From Macrococcus armenti (GTDB lineage Bacteria; Bacillota; Bacilli; Staphylococcales; Staphylococcaceae): 64,000 bases of DNA. Positions 27,689 through 37,362 of the stretch are shown in pieces. The stretch lies in the NCBI RefSeq assembly GCF_020097135.1, contig NZ_CP083608.1:1178001-1242000 (forward strand), in the 5' to 3' direction. Positions within the stretch are counted from its first letter, which is position 1. Every line of letters starts with the position of its first letter. The notes below the pieces were generated by a model, which was not told the DNA's origin, ran no database searches, and saw only the letters and a program-made list of their open reading frames with translations. The position numbers and the translations under genes are program-made.

Positions 27689-29558
27689 TACGTAAACCTA
27701 ACTGTTTAATTTCATGAATTAATGTAGATTCGTTAATCCCGATATCGTCCAATAGTAAAGATACGTCACCGTGCTCAATATATTCATCATCAATCCCAAT
27801 GCGTTTTACGGTAACATCTGCGTTCAAATCAGAGAAATAATTCACAACTGATGCACCAAATCCGCCACTCAACATCGATTCTTCAACGGTAATAACAGGA
27901 ATATTTCTTTTAGCGACTTCATTTAAGTATTCAACATCCATCGGTTTTATAAATCTGGCATTTACAACTTCAACATTTATGCCTTCTTTAAGCAACGTTT
28001 CATAGACTGATTCAACTAACTTTAAAGTTGGTCCAAAACTCATGACAACTACATCTGTTCCTTCATGTAATACTTCCCAGCTACCTCGTATGATAGTTTT
28101 TGGTTCACTATCAATTGTAACACCATAACCGTTACCACGAGGATAACGTATCGCGATCGGTCCATTATATTTATAAAATGCATTATGTAGTAAATGGAAC
28201 GCTTCATTTTCGTCTTTTGGCATTGCAATTGTCATATTAGGCATATGTGATAAAAATGAAATATCATATACGCCTTGATGTGTTTCACCATCTGCACCAA
28301 CAAGACCTGAGCGATCAATTCCAAATACGACATGAAGATTTTGGCGATCCACATCGTGTAGCATCTGATCATATGCACGTTGTAAAAACGTAGAATAGAT
28401 CGCTACATAAGGCTTCATACCGTTCACAGCCATACCAGCGGCCATCGTTACAGCATGCTGTTCTGCAATGCCGACATCAAAGAATTGCTGTGGCAGTTCT
28501 TTTTGAAACTTAGTTAATTTACTACCAACTGGCATTGCTGGAGTTATCGCGGCGATTGACTTATCCTGTTCTGCAAATCGCTGCACGGTATCACTAAAAA
28601 ACTGACTCCATGATGGTCCATTTGCACTACCTTTTAAAACTTCACCTGTTTCTAACTTATATGGCCCGAGTCCATGCCAAGTCCCTATCTTGTCATTTTC
28701 AGCAGGATGAAAACCTTTACCTTTTTTCGTAATCACATGCACGATAACAGGTCCATTAATACGTTTAGAAGTTAATAATGCATCTTCTAAATCTTTAAAG
28801 TTATGTCCATCTACAGGCCCTATATATTTAATGCCCAACTCTTCAAAAAATATACCGTTTACGACAAGATACTTTAAACTATCCTTTACACGGTCTGCAG
28901 AATCTCTTAATTTATGACCGCCTGGTAACTTACTTAATAATGCATCGATATCTGATTTTGCACGATTATAATTTGAATTAGTTCGAAGTCTGCCAAACAT
29001 ATTATGCATTGCACCCACATTAGGAGCGATACTCATCTCATTATCATTTAAAATAATTGTCATATTCGTTTTATCGTGACCGATATGATTTAATGCTTCA
29101 AGCGCCATACCACCTGTCAATGCACCATCACCGATAATCGGAATGACATCATAAGATGCCCCTTGAATATCACGTGCTTTCGCCATACCCATCGCAGCTG
29201 AAAGTGATGTTGAACTATGGCCCGCTTCCCACACATCATGTTCGCTTTCACTTAATTTTGGAAAACCACTTAATCCTTTGTATTGTCTTAACGTATCAAA
29301 TTGATTCGCTCTGCCCGTTAAAATTTTGTGAATATATGCCTGATGGCCAACGTCAAATATAAGTTTATCCTGAGGACTATTAAATACTTTATGCAGGGCT
29401 ATTGTGAGTTCAACGACTCCTAAATTTGCTCCGATATGGCCACCTGTTACAGAACACTTTTCGATTAAAAAAGTTCTAATATCCTGGCTTAATGATTCTA
29501 ATGATTCGTATGATAAATCCTTTAAAAAGGAAGGATCTTTAATTTTTGTTACATCCAT
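27675..29558 (-). CDS. dxs: 1-deoxy-D-xylulose-5-phosphate synthase
   Basis: Thiamine-diphosphate enzyme (627 residues) that condenses pyruvate and glyceraldehyde 3-phosphate, the first step of the MEP isoprenoid pathway. The ThDP motif [15 protein letters not shown], the [13 protein letters not shown] histidine region and the transketolase-type C-terminal domains are present. ispG at the end of the window belongs to the same pathway. S. aureus uses mevalonate instead, so dxs is a useful difference from that species. Confidence 0.95.
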   Translation of the reverse strand: MDVTKIKDPSFLKDLSYESLESLSQDIRTFLIEKCSVTGGHIGANLGVVELTIALHKVFNSPQDKLIFDVGHQAYIHKILTGRANQFDTLRQYKGLSGFPKLSESEHDVWEAGHSSTSLSAAMGMAKARDIQGASYDVIPIIGDGALTGGMALEALNHIGHDKTNMTIILNDNEMSIAPNVGAMHNMFGRLRTNSNYNRAKSDIDALLSKLPGGHKLRDSADRVKDSLKYLVVNGIFFEELGIKYIGPVDGHNFKDLEDALLTSKRINGPVIVHVITKKGKGFHPAENDKIGTWHGLGPYKLETGEVLKGSANGPSWSQFFSDTVQRFAEQDKSIAAITPAMPVGSKLTKFQKELPQQFFDVGIAEQHAVTMAAGMAVNGMKPYVAIYSTFLQRAYDQMLHDVDRQNLHVVFGIDRSGLVGADGETHQGVYDISFLSHMPNMTIAMPKDENEAFHLLHNAFYKYNGPIAIRYPRGNGYGVTIDSEPKTIIRGSWEVLHEGTDVVVMSFGPTLKLVESVYETLLKEGINVEVVNARFIKPMDVEYLNEVAKRNIPVITVEESMLSGGFGASVVNYFSDLNADVTVKRIGIDDEYIEHGDVSLLLDDIGINESTLIHEIKQLGLRNEES

Positions 29559-29654
29559 TACTTCCCCACCTACAGTCTATACTTTAGTAACCCTTATTAT
29601 AACACGCTTTCGTAACACATGAAAAATAATAATCACATTTCAAGAATTAATAAA

Positions 29655-29702
29655 CAAAAGCAATCAATAAAAGTAAAAACCAAAGCTTTTATTGATTGCT
29701 TA
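29655..29702 (-). terminator. Terminator after ispA
   Basis: Minus-strand 15-bp perfect stem AGCAATCAATAAAAG with its complement and a T-rich tail after the ispA stop. Confidence 0.85.
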
Positions 29703-29704
29703 TA

Positions 29705-30559
29705 TTATTTATTTCTTTCAACGACATAAGTAATTAATGTTTTTAGATCGTCATTAATCGGTTGTAACGTTTCAAGCGCATCATATGTTTCAGTTAACTT
29801 ATCATAAAGTAATTGCTTTGAAGCTTCAAGTCCTAAGAGTGATACATATGTACTTTTATCGTTATTTAAATCACTGCCCACTGTTTTTCCAATTTCTTCA
29901 AATGACCCTTCAACATCAAGAATATCATCTTTTATCTGGAACATTAAACCTACGTTCTTACCAATGATATTGAGTTGCTCAATTTGTGCATCATTATAAT
30001 TCATTATGATACCTGCACTAACAATTGCCGCACGAATCAGCTCACCGGTTTTATTTATGTGAATTCGTTCCAGTTCATTTAATGTCAATGTTTTATGTTC
30101 TCCCTGCATATCGAGCATTTGACCATAAACCATGCCATTAGAGCCAGAAGCAGTACTTAATAAATTAATCAATGCTAATTTAATTTCTGCGTTTAACTGC
30201 GCATTTGAAATGCATTGAAAAGCATCAGTGAGCAATGCATCTCCAGCGAGTATAGCTGTTGCTTCATCAAACTGCTTATGATTCGTAAGTTTACCGCGAC
30301 GATAGTCATCATTATCCATTGCTGGCAAATCATCGTGAATTAAAGAATACGTATGAATCATTTCAAGTGCAATGCCAAATGGCAAACCGTCATGTACATT
30401 GCCACCTAAACTATCTAAAGTAGTCAGAACAAGTAATGGTCTAATGCGCTTGCCACCTGCACTTAGTGAATAGTTGATTGCTTCATCCAGTCTTGATTGC
30501 GCAGGATGATATTTATTTAACAATGATTCATTAATTAAATTAAGAAAGTCACGATTCAT
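29705..30559 (-). CDS. ispA: Polyprenyl (farnesyl/geranyl) diphosphate synthase
   Basis: Chain-elongating prenyltransferase of 284 residues. Both aspartate-rich motifs are intact: DDLPAMDNDD (first, bacterial spacing) and KDDILD (second). It makes farnesyl diphosphate from IPP and DMAPP. It starts inside the last codons of xseB, as in B. subtilis and Staphylococcus. Confidence 0.93.
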   Translation of the reverse strand: MNRDFLNLINESLLNKYHPAQSRLDEAINYSLSAGGKRIRPLLVLTTLDSLGGNVHDGLPFGIALEMIHTYSLIHDDLPAMDNDDYRRGKLTNHKQFDEATAILAGDALLTDAFQCISNAQLNAEIKLALINLLSTASGSNGMVYGQMLDMQGEHKTLTLNELERIHINKTGELIRAAIVSAGIIMNYNDAQIEQLNIIGKNVGLMFQIKDDILDVEGSFEEIGKTVGSDLNNDKSTYVSLLGLEASKQLLYDKLTETYDALETLQPINDDLKTLITYVVERNK

Positions 30560-30752
30560 TGTCAGTCTCTCCTGTAGTATTTAATTTTGCAATCTTATCT
30601 TCTGCTTCAGATAGCTTTAATTGGCATGCTTGAGATAATTTGACACCTTGCTCATATAATTCAATGGATTTCTCTAAACTCACCTGATCATCATCCAAAG
30701 ATTTCACAATTTGTTCTAATTGCTGCATCATTTCTTCAAAAGTTTTCGCCAT
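30549..30752 (-). CDS. xseB: Exodeoxyribonuclease VII small subunit
   Basis: Small subunit of 67 residues, all helical, with the family pattern FEEMMQQLEQIV and a central SLEKSIELYEQG segment. It binds XseA to form the single-strand DNA exonuclease. It sits between xseA (12 bases) and ispA (11-base overlap). Confidence 0.93.
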   Translation of the reverse strand: MAKTFEEMMQQLEQIVKSLDDDQVSLEKSIELYEQGVKLSQACQLKLSEAEDKIAKLNTTGETDNES

Positions 30753-30764
30753 AATAATCTCCTC

Positions 30765-32093
30765 TTATTTCTTTATATTCATGACTTTCGTTTCAACGTA
30801 TCCATCACTCAACTGAATGTTTAGCGTATCAGTTTCATTTAATGCTTTTACTGAGTTAATGATTTTATTATCTTTACGCGCTATTGCATAACCTCTAAGC
30901 AAAGTTTCTGAAGGACTTAATGACGATAAAAGCGCAATTTGATGATGTAACTGCTGCTGATATGTAGAAATATTGTATTTCAATGTTCGTGCCATACGCG
31001 CTTTTAAATTATCAACACGCTCATGCTGAAAGGCGAGTTTTGTTCGTAGTTGCTGTGCATTGATTTTATTTTCAAAATATTGATAATTTTTAACATGGTG
31101 ATTCAGCTGATTATTTACAATCATCTTCATTCTGTTATCGAGTTCATCTACTTTTTGAAGTTTTTGCTCAACTAAAATGTTCGGATTCGTAAAAATATAA
31201 TAATTTGATAAATAGTTAAGCTTCTCTCGTTTCGCTTTCAAATGATTCTGCATGTATCGTTCAAGGTGCAGATCAACCTGTTTCAACATTACTTTCAGTT
31301 CTTTGCTATCAGGTGTTGCCATTACAGCAGCTGCAGTCGGCGTTGGTGCCCTGAAATCGGCAACAAGATCGCTTAACGTCGTATCAGTTTCATGTCCAAC
31401 GGCTGAAATTACAGGACTTGTGCAATTATAAATTGCCTCAACGACAACTTCTTCATTGAATGCCCATAAATCTTCAATCGAACCACCACCACGACCGACA
31501 ATGATTACATCAGGATTAAGTGCATCTGCCTGTTTAATATTTTTAGCGATATCATCTTTCGCTTGCGCACCTTGGACGAGTGTAGAAATATATGTAACTT
31601 TAGCAAGTGGGTATCTTTTTTTCAGTGTCGTACGTATATCCTGTACAGCTGCACCCGTACTTGCAGTTAATACTGCAATATGCTCTGGATATTTACGTAA
31701 CTGCTTTTTATGTGTTTGATCAAAATACCCTTTCGCATAAAACGCTTTTTTTAATGCTTCTAGTTTTTCATAAAGCACACCAATGCCATCTAAACGCATT
31801 TCTTCAGCGTAAACTTGGTAATTCCCTCTCGCTTCATATACGCTGATGCGACCAGTCAACAACACACTATCGCCTTCTTTCGGGTCAAATGAAAGGTGAG
31901 CTGCATCGCGTTTAAACATCATACAATTAATGACACTGCCGTTATCTTTTAACGCAAAATAAAGATGACCAGTTGAATGTCGTTTAAAATTTGACAGTTC
32001 GCCCTGAATAAAAACTTTATTTAAATATGGGTCTTTATCGAATTTCGTTTTAATATATTTTGTTAACGCACTTACAGTTAAGTACTTTTCCAT
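30765..32093 (-). CDS. xseA: Exodeoxyribonuclease VII large subunit
   Basis: Catalytic subunit, 442 residues. An N-terminal OB-fold (about 1-100) is followed by the nuclease domain containing IIVGRGGGSIEDLWAFN and a GHETDTTLSDLVADFRAPTPT motif, then a long coiled coil. It degrades single-stranded DNA into short oligonucleotides. It follows nusB by seven bases. Confidence 0.95.
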   Translation of the reverse strand: MEKYLTVSALTKYIKTKFDKDPYLNKVFIQGELSNFKRHSTGHLYFALKDNGSVINCMMFKRDAAHLSFDPKEGDSVLLTGRISVYEARGNYQVYAEEMRLDGIGVLYEKLEALKKAFYAKGYFDQTHKKQLRKYPEHIAVLTASTGAAVQDIRTTLKKRYPLAKVTYISTLVQGAQAKDDIAKNIKQADALNPDVIIVGRGGGSIEDLWAFNEEVVVEAIYNCTSPVISAVGHETDTTLSDLVADFRAPTPTAAAVMATPDSKELKVMLKQVDLHLERYMQNHLKAKREKLNYLSNYYIFTNPNILVEQKLQKVDELDNRMKMIVNNQLNHHVKNYQYFENKINAQQLRTKLAFQHERVDNLKARMARTLKYNISTYQQQLHHQIALLSSLSPSETLLRGYAIARKDNKIINSVKALNETDTLNIQLSDGYVETKVMNIKK

Positions 32094-32100
32094 ACTATCA

Positions 32101-32493
32101 CTACGCCTTATGTTTTATAATTTCACTCAGTACACCGTTAATAAATTTATAACTCTCATCATCGCTGAATTTTTTAGCTAAATTTACCGCTTCATTAACT
32201 ACAACCTTTTCTGGCGCATCTGAATATAAAATTTCATATGTGCTTAATCGCAGAATAATTCTGTCTACTTTATTCAATCGATCTAAAGTCCATGATTTTA
32301 AATGCGGAGCAATTGCAGCATCGATTTGTTCACGATTTGTATTTACACCGGATACGAGTTCATTTGCAAAATGATCCTGTTTTGGAGGTTCCACGATAAA
32401 ACTTGTCGCATCTTCAATTGTAATTTCATGTGCTTCATTTTCTACTTGAAATAATATTTGTATTGCATGTTCTCTTGATTCAGTTCTAGACAT
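32101..32493 (-). CDS. nusB: Transcription antitermination factor NusB
   Basis: All-helical antitermination factor of 130 residues acting with NusE on rRNA transcription. The C-terminal EAVNLAKKFSDDESYKFINGVL motif is diagnostic. The ATG at 32493 was chosen because a GGAG site lies six bases upstream. A terminator hairpin from the upstream gene ends right at that ribosome site. Confidence 0.93.
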   Translation of the reverse strand: MSRTESREHAIQILFQVENEAHEITIEDATSFIVEPPKQDHFANELVSGVNTNREQIDAAIAPHLKSWTLDRLNKVDRIILRLSTYEILYSDAPEKVVVNEAVNLAKKFSDDESYKFINGVLSEIIKHKA

Positions 32494-32510
32494 AAGTTTC
32501 TCCTTCAATT

Positions 32511-32531
32511 AAAAAGGGATGCAAGCATCCC
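32511..32531 (-). terminator. Hairpin/terminator between Asp23-family gene and nusB
   Basis: Minus-strand stem GGGATG, loop CTTG, CATCCC, then TTTTTAA. It ends one base before the nusB ribosome-binding region, so it may limit readthrough into nusB. Confidence 0.7.
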
Positions 32532-32535
32532 AATA

Positions 32536-32883
32536 TTAATTCTCTTTAAATTTTACGCTAACAATGTGAATGTTAATTTGTGATGGTTCAAGTGCCGTCA
32601 TATTTCCAAGTGCTGTTTTAATGGACTGTTGTACGAGTGTCGCAGTTTTAGCGATTTTTGTACCATAATCAAACGCACAGTATGCATCAATAATAATTGC
32701 ATCATCTTTCGTATCAACTTGTACACCACGTTGATTTTTTACGCCAAGTTTCTCAAGTGATTTACTCTTTTGAACGAGTGACACACCTTTAACTTCTGAA
32801 ACTGCAATTGACGCGATAAGTTCAATAACGCTTGGTGCGATTTCTACCGTTCCAAGATTACCTTTTTTATTCGTTTCGATCAT
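32536..32883 (-). CDS. Asp23/Gls24 family protein (YqhY-like)
   Basis: Protein of 115 residues from the Asp23 family, with the conserved GTVEIAPSVIELIASIAVSEVKGV N-terminal region. The location between accC and nusB matches B. subtilis yqhY, which is linked to control of acetyl-CoA carboxylase activity. Function here is inferred from that position. Confidence 0.88.
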   Translation of the reverse strand: MIETNKKGNLGTVEIAPSVIELIASIAVSEVKGVSLVQKSKSLEKLGVKNQRGVQVDTKDDAIIIDAYCAFDYGTKIAKTATLVQQSIKTALGNMTALEPSQINIHIVSVKFKEN

Positions 32884-32948
32884 GACATAACCCTCCTGTC
32901 TATATCAATAACTATACCATGAATTTATTATAAAATAAAAACAGAAAT

Positions 32949-32973
32949 AAAAAAACGCTTTACGCGTTTTTTA
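32949..32973 (-). terminator. Terminator after accC
   Basis: Short stem (AACGC with GCGTT) between A and T runs, overlapping the accC stop. Confidence 0.65.
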
Positions 32974-34320
32974 ATCTGACAATATATTGTTTTCTTCAAG
33001 AAATTTTGTATTATAGTCATTCGAACGGAATGTTTCGTTCTGAATCAATGCCATATGGAATGGTATGGTCGTTTCAATGCCTAATATAATAAATTCAGAA
33101 AGTGCACGATATGCAGTATTCAAAGCCGTATCTCTATCCTTATCATGAACGATGAGTTTCGCAACCATCGAATCATAAAATGGTGGAATGCTGTAATTTG
33201 AATAACATGCAGAATCTATTCTGACGCCATAACCACCTGGTGCGATATACTGCGTAATTAATCCTGGCGAAGGCATAAAATTGTGATGAGGATTTTCAGC
33301 ATTAATTCTGAATTCAATCGCATGACCATTAAACTTAACATCCTCCTGCGTCATCGTTAATTTTTCCCCGCGTGCAATTTTAATCTGCCATCTTACAAGG
33401 TCTGTTCCAGTTACCATTTCAGTTACAGGATGTTCAACTTGAATTCTCGTATTCATTTCCATAAAGTAAAATTGCTTCGTATCAATATCATATATAAACT
33501 CGACAGTTCCAGCACCCTCATAGTTCACTGCTTTCGCTGCATTGATCGCCGCCTGTCCCATCGCTTGACGCGTAGCTTCATCGATATATGGTGAAGGGCT
33601 TTCCTCTACAAGTTTCTGCATACGGCGCTGTATCGTACAGTCTCGTTCTCCAAAATGTAGTGTATTACCATATTGATCCGCAAGTACCTGTATTTCAACA
33701 TGACGGAAATTTTCAATAAATTTCTCTAAGTATAATCCTTTGTTACCAAATGCAGTTTCTGCCTCCTGTTCAGTCATACGGTACCCATCACGTAACTCCG
33801 CTTCGTTTCTGGCTACACGTATACCCTTTCCGCCACCACCGGCTGTTGCTTTAATAATGACCGGATATGTCATAGACTCAGCTAGTGAAACTGCACTTTC
33901 AATATCTTTAAGTAATCCGTCACTTCCTGGCACAACAGGTACACCTGCTTTTATCATTTCTTTTTTAGCGACATCTTTAATCCCCATCTTACCAATAGAC
34001 TGATGGCTCGGTCCGATAAATTTAATCTGACATGCTTCACACATCTCAGCAAAATTAGCATTTTCTGCAAGAAACCCGTAGCCAGGGTGAATACCGTCGC
34101 ATCCAGTACTGCTTGCAATCATCAATATATTCGGAATATTTAAATACGAATCTTTAGATTGCTTCGGACCAACACAATAAGCTTCATCAGCGATTTGTGT
34201 GTGCAATGCATCTTTGTCTGCTTCTGAATATATTGCAACTGACTGGATACCTAAGTCTTTTAATGCGCGAATTATACGAACAGCAATTTCTCCACGATTT
34301 GCAACAAGTACTTTCTTCAT
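32971..34320 (-). CDS. accC: Acetyl-CoA carboxylase, biotin carboxylase subunit
   Basis: ATP-grasp enzyme of 449 residues that carboxylates the biotin on AccB. Visible motifs are the N-terminal ANRGEIAVRI, the glycine-rich ATP loop KATAGGGGKGIR and the catalytic MNTRIQVEHPVTE region. It begins one base after accB, giving an accBC pair; accA and accD are not in this window. Confidence 0.95.
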   Translation of the reverse strand: MKKVLVANRGEIAVRIIRALKDLGIQSVAIYSEADKDALHTQIADEAYCVGPKQSKDSYLNIPNILMIASSTGCDGIHPGYGFLAENANFAEMCEACQIKFIGPSHQSIGKMGIKDVAKKEMIKAGVPVVPGSDGLLKDIESAVSLAESMTYPVIIKATAGGGGKGIRVARNEAELRDGYRMTEQEAETAFGNKGLYLEKFIENFRHVEIQVLADQYGNTLHFGERDCTIQRRMQKLVEESPSPYIDEATRQAMGQAAINAAKAVNYEGAGTVEFIYDIDTKQFYFMEMNTRIQVEHPVTEMVTGTDLVRWQIKIARGEKLTMTQEDVKFNGHAIEFRINAENPHHNFMPSPGLITQYIAPGGYGVRIDSACYSNYSIPPFYDSMVAKLIVHDKDRDTALNTAYRALSEFIILGIETTIPFHMALIQNETFRSNDYNTKFLEENNILSD

Positions 34321-34321
34321 A

Positions 34322-34768
34322 TTATTTCACCTTAAATAGTGGTTGCCCGTATTCAACCATTTGTCCGTCTTCAACTAATATTTCAACAATTTCACCGCTT
34401 ACTTCTGCCTGTATCTCATTGAATAATTTCATCGCCTCTAATATACAGACGATGCTGTCATTACTTACTTTGTCCCCTACTTTAACGTATGGATCTGCTT
34501 CTGGAGAAGGTGACTTATAAAATGTTCCAACCATTGGTGCATTAATTGTCATACCAGTTTCAGTAACTTCAGAAGTTTCAGGAGCCTCCTGCTGAATTAC
34601 AGGTACAGTATTTTCTTTTATTTCCTGTACCGGTACTGATGCCTGCTGTACAATTGTTTCTTTTTCTTTTTTAAGTTTAAGTTTTAAATCTTTATCTTCA
34701 TAATTTAATTCAGTTAAGTTTGAAGCATCAATCATTTCAACTAATGCTTTTATTTGATCAAGGTTCAT
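34322..34768 (-). CDS. accB: Biotin carboxyl carrier protein of acetyl-CoA carboxylase
   Basis: Carrier protein of 148 residues. An N-terminal helical domain is followed by a Pro/Glu/Val/Thr-rich flexible linker (about 40-75) and a biotinyl domain with the modified lysine K114 in EAMKLFNE. Carries CO2 from AccC to the carboxyltransferase for fatty-acid synthesis. Confidence 0.95.
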   Translation of the reverse strand: MNLDQIKALVEMIDASNLTELNYEDKDLKLKLKKEKETIVQQASVPVQEIKENTVPVIQQEAPETSEVTETGMTINAPMVGTFYKSPSPEADPYVKVGDKVSNDSIVCILEAMKLFNEIQAEVSGEIVEILVEDGQMVEYGQPLFKVK

Positions 34769-34847
34769 AAAATACTCCTTTATACATAGTTTTAAGACTA
34801 GCTACTAATCCATTTTAAACTAGTGGTCTGACCAATTCAACAATAAA

Positions 34848-34878
34848 ATAAAAAAGACATGTATAAAACATGTCTTTC
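34848..34878 (-). terminator. Terminator after efp
   Basis: Minus-strand stem AAAGACATGT with ACATGTCTTT around a 5-base loop, then a T run. Confidence 0.85.
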
Positions 34879-34886
34879 TCATTCGA

Positions 34887-35444
34887 TTATCCACGTGATA
34901 CGTATGAACCATCCGTTGTATTGATGATTAATAAATCACCTTCGTTAACGAATAAAGGTACATTCAATGTGTAACCAGTTTCGACAGTTGCAGCTTTCGT
35001 TGCACCTTGAGCAGTATCACCTTTAATACCAGGTTCTGTCTCAGTCACTTGTAATGTTACTGTGTTTGGTAATTCAACACCTAACGTTTCTCCTTCATAC
35101 ATTTGAATATGAACTTCCATGTTCTCTTTTAAGAACTTTAATTCATACTCAATTGTGCTTTCAGGTAATTCTAATTGTTCATAAGATTCGTTATCCATAA
35201 ATACATGCTGATCACCTGAAGCATATAAATATTGCATACGTTTATTGTCGATTTGCGCTTTACCTACTTTTTCACCAGCACGGAATGTTTTTTCCTGAAT
35301 CGCACCAGTACGTAAGTTACGTAACTTAGAACGTACGAATGCCGCACCTTTACCTGGTTTAACGTGCTGGAATTCCATAACACGCCAAATACCATTATCT
35401 ACTTCAATTGTTAAACCTGTTTTAAAATCGTTTACTGAAATCAT
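34887..35444 (-). CDS. efp: Elongation factor P
   Basis: Translation factor of 185 residues that relieves stalling at polyproline stretches. Three beta-barrel domains are expected; K32 in PGKGAAFVR is the residue that carries the modification (5-aminopentanol in B. subtilis). It is 24 bases after the M24 peptidase gene, the usual papP-efp arrangement. Confidence 0.95.
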   Translation of the reverse strand: MISVNDFKTGLTIEVDNGIWRVMEFQHVKPGKGAAFVRSKLRNLRTGAIQEKTFRAGEKVGKAQIDNKRMQYLYASGDQHVFMDNESYEQLELPESTIEYELKFLKENMEVHIQMYEGETLGVELPNTVTLQVTETEPGIKGDTAQGATKAATVETGYTLNVPLFVNEGDLLIINTTDGSYVSRG

Positions 35445-35468
35445 GAATTTTCCTCCTCAATTTACCTA

Positions 35469-36521
35469 CTATAAAATAATAAGGTCTTTTGTTGAATGTG
35501 TAAAGCGCTTTAGTCCATTTTTAGTGACCAATACGTCATCTTCTATACGCACGCCACCTAAACCTTCTACATATATACCCGGTTCTAATGTAATGCACAT
35601 GTTCTCCTCCAGTACAGTATCACAACGCGATGATAAAATCGGACTTTCATGCACTTCTAACCCGATACCATGTCCGAGACTATGGCCGAACTGTTCACCA
35701 TAACCGTGACTTGCAATAACATCTCGCGCAATTTTGTCAGCGTCTTTCGCTTTCATACCAATGGTAATTTCATTTAAAGCTTTAAGTTGTGACTCTAAAA
35801 CGATGTTGTATATTTTGACCATTTCTTCTTTCGGTTCACCGACAGCAATAGTACGCGTTATATCTGATATATACCCATTATATAGTGCACCGTAATCAAA
35901 CGTAATCATTTCACCACTTTCGATTACTTTATTACTTGCAACACCGTGTGGCAATGCACCACGTACACCAGAAGCTACAATTGTATCAAATGACGAGCTC
36001 GTGGCACCCAGTTCTCTCATTTTCATCTCAATCATATTATTCAGCTGCATTTCAGTCATACCAGGCTTTGTTATCTTTAATATATAATCAAACGTTTCAT
36101 CAGCGATATTTGCTGCTTTTTGAATAATTTCAATTTCATCAGCAGTTTTAATCATTCTGATTTTTTCTATTTCACCTGATATATCGATAAAATCAGCCGA
36201 TTTACTCAGTGCAGCATAATCGTGATAAGTAATTAAATCACCTTCAAAACCGATTGATTTTATAGATAATGAATCAATAATCTCCACAATCATTTGTAGT
36301 ATAGATGTTTTCTGCTTCATAATTTCAAATTGCTCAGCCTGTTGGGTCGCTTGTTCAATATATCTGAAATCTGTAATAAGAATGTTACGATCCATCGTTA
36401 TTAACAGCCCCGCACTACTTCCAGTAAAACCTGATAAATATCTGCGGTTAAAAGGTGAAAGCACGACGATAGCATCTAATTGTCTTTCTCTTAAGAGGTT
36501 TCTCACTTTTTCTATTTTCAT
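35469..36521 (-). CDS. M24-family Xaa-Pro peptidase (YqhT-like)
   Basis: Metallopeptidase of 350 residues with a creatinase N-terminal domain (about 3-125) and a pita-bread catalytic domain. Metal-ligand segments are visible in TFDYGALYNGYISDITRT, GHSLGHGIGLEVHE and the late ITLEPGIYVEG and GGVRIEDD. It should release the N-terminal residue before proline or cleave Xaa-Pro dipeptides; the exact specificity is not clear from sequence. Confidence 0.9.
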   Translation of the reverse strand: MKIEKVRNLLRERQLDAIVVLSPFNRRYLSGFTGSSAGLLITMDRNILITDFRYIEQATQQAEQFEIMKQKTSILQMIVEIIDSLSIKSIGFEGDLITYHDYAALSKSADFIDISGEIEKIRMIKTADEIEIIQKAANIADETFDYILKITKPGMTEMQLNNMIEMKMRELGATSSSFDTIVASGVRGALPHGVASNKVIESGEMITFDYGALYNGYISDITRTIAVGEPKEEMVKIYNIVLESQLKALNEITIGMKAKDADKIARDVIASHGYGEQFGHSLGHGIGLEVHESPILSSRCDTVLEENMCITLEPGIYVEGLGGVRIEDDVLVTKNGLKRFTHSTKDLIIL

Positions 36522-36615
36522 TTTATTCTCCTTTGTAGTAACATATTAACTATATTTTCTGAATATATATATGTTAACATAATATATAGGAAAACGAACC
36601 TTTAAGGAGTAATTT

Positions 36616-37206
36616 ATGAAACATTTTAATATTATGTCGTTAATTATAGCTGCAAGTTTACTTTCAGCGTGTGGAAACAATGCCCAAAACGATTTAGCGA
36701 CACAGGAAGCGGATTTAAAAAAAGAAGTAAAAGATTTAAAAACTAAAGTTGAAGATGAAAAAACAAATCATATTACGAAGAAAAATACATTAAACGCTAC
36801 AAGTAATGAATTAAAACAGCAGGACAAGTCAATAGTTATGACAAACAGTGACTATATGTCATATTTTAATACATATGCTACAAATTTAGGGCTTGCAATT
36901 AAAGACTACTCATCAATAGAAGATAGCCTAACAAATAATGATGCGCAATCAAAAGATGAACTAAAATCGATTCACGAAGATGTTAAAAGTACAATAGAGC
37001 AGTACGATGACCATTTCAAAAAAACAGATCCACCTGCAACATTTGCTGACGTTCACAAACAAGTTGAAGATGCAAATACGCATATAAAAGAAGCGATGGA
37101 TGAAATCAATGATGGCTATCAGAACAATGATAATAAGAAATTACAGGACGGCAAAACGAAATTACATAATGCGATTGATACATTTAATAAAATTACGATA
37201 AAATAA
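36616..37206 (+). CDS. YkyA-like putative lipoprotein
   Basis: Secreted lipoprotein of 196 residues. A signal peptide with lipobox LSAC places the lipidated cysteine at residue 19. The mature part is highly charged, helical and coiled-coil-like (Lys/Asp/Glu/Gln rich). Size, placement between the M24 peptidase and lipM, and composition fit the YkyA family of cell-wall-associated lipoproteins, function unknown. A small hairpin after the stop (GAGAC, ATAA, GTCTC) may act as terminator. Confidence 0.75.
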   Translation: MKHFNIMSLIIAASLLSACGNNAQNDLATQEADLKKEVKDLKTKVEDEKTNHITKKNTLNATSNELKQQDKSIVMTNSDYMSYFNTYATNLGLAIKDYSSIEDSLTNNDAQSKDELKSIHEDVKSTIEQYDDHFKKTDPPATFADVHKQVEDANTHIKEAMDEINDGYQNNDNKKLQDGKTKLHNAIDTFNKITIK

Positions 37207-37267
37207 GAGATTGAGACATAAGTCTCTATCTTCTTTCGATTAATAGACGAAACGGCGGAACAAAAGT

Positions 37268-37303
37268 TGCCACTACGACAAAAACCGAACAAAACTATAA
37301 ATC
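37268..37303. repeat. Left arm of an interrupted long inverted repeat
   Basis: This 36-base arm (from TGCCAC to TAAATC) pairs imperfectly with 38818-38852, including CAAAAACCGA, CAAAACTA and TAAATC blocks. Before IS insertion the two arms were separated by a 7-base loop (AAAGAGC), forming a long intergenic hairpin between the convergent lipoprotein and lipM genes. Confidence 0.8.
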
Positions 37304-37307
37304 AAAG

Positions 37308-37330
37308 TGTAGTGAACCCTAAAAGTTAGA
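37308..37330 (+). repeat. IS terminal inverted repeat (orfB side)
   Basis: Begins TGTAGTGAACCC and matches the opposite end with two mismatches. The TG...CA termini are typical of the IS3 family. Confidence 0.92.
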
Positions 37331-37362
37331 CTATTTGGAATGGAGAAATCCATTCCATTTTT

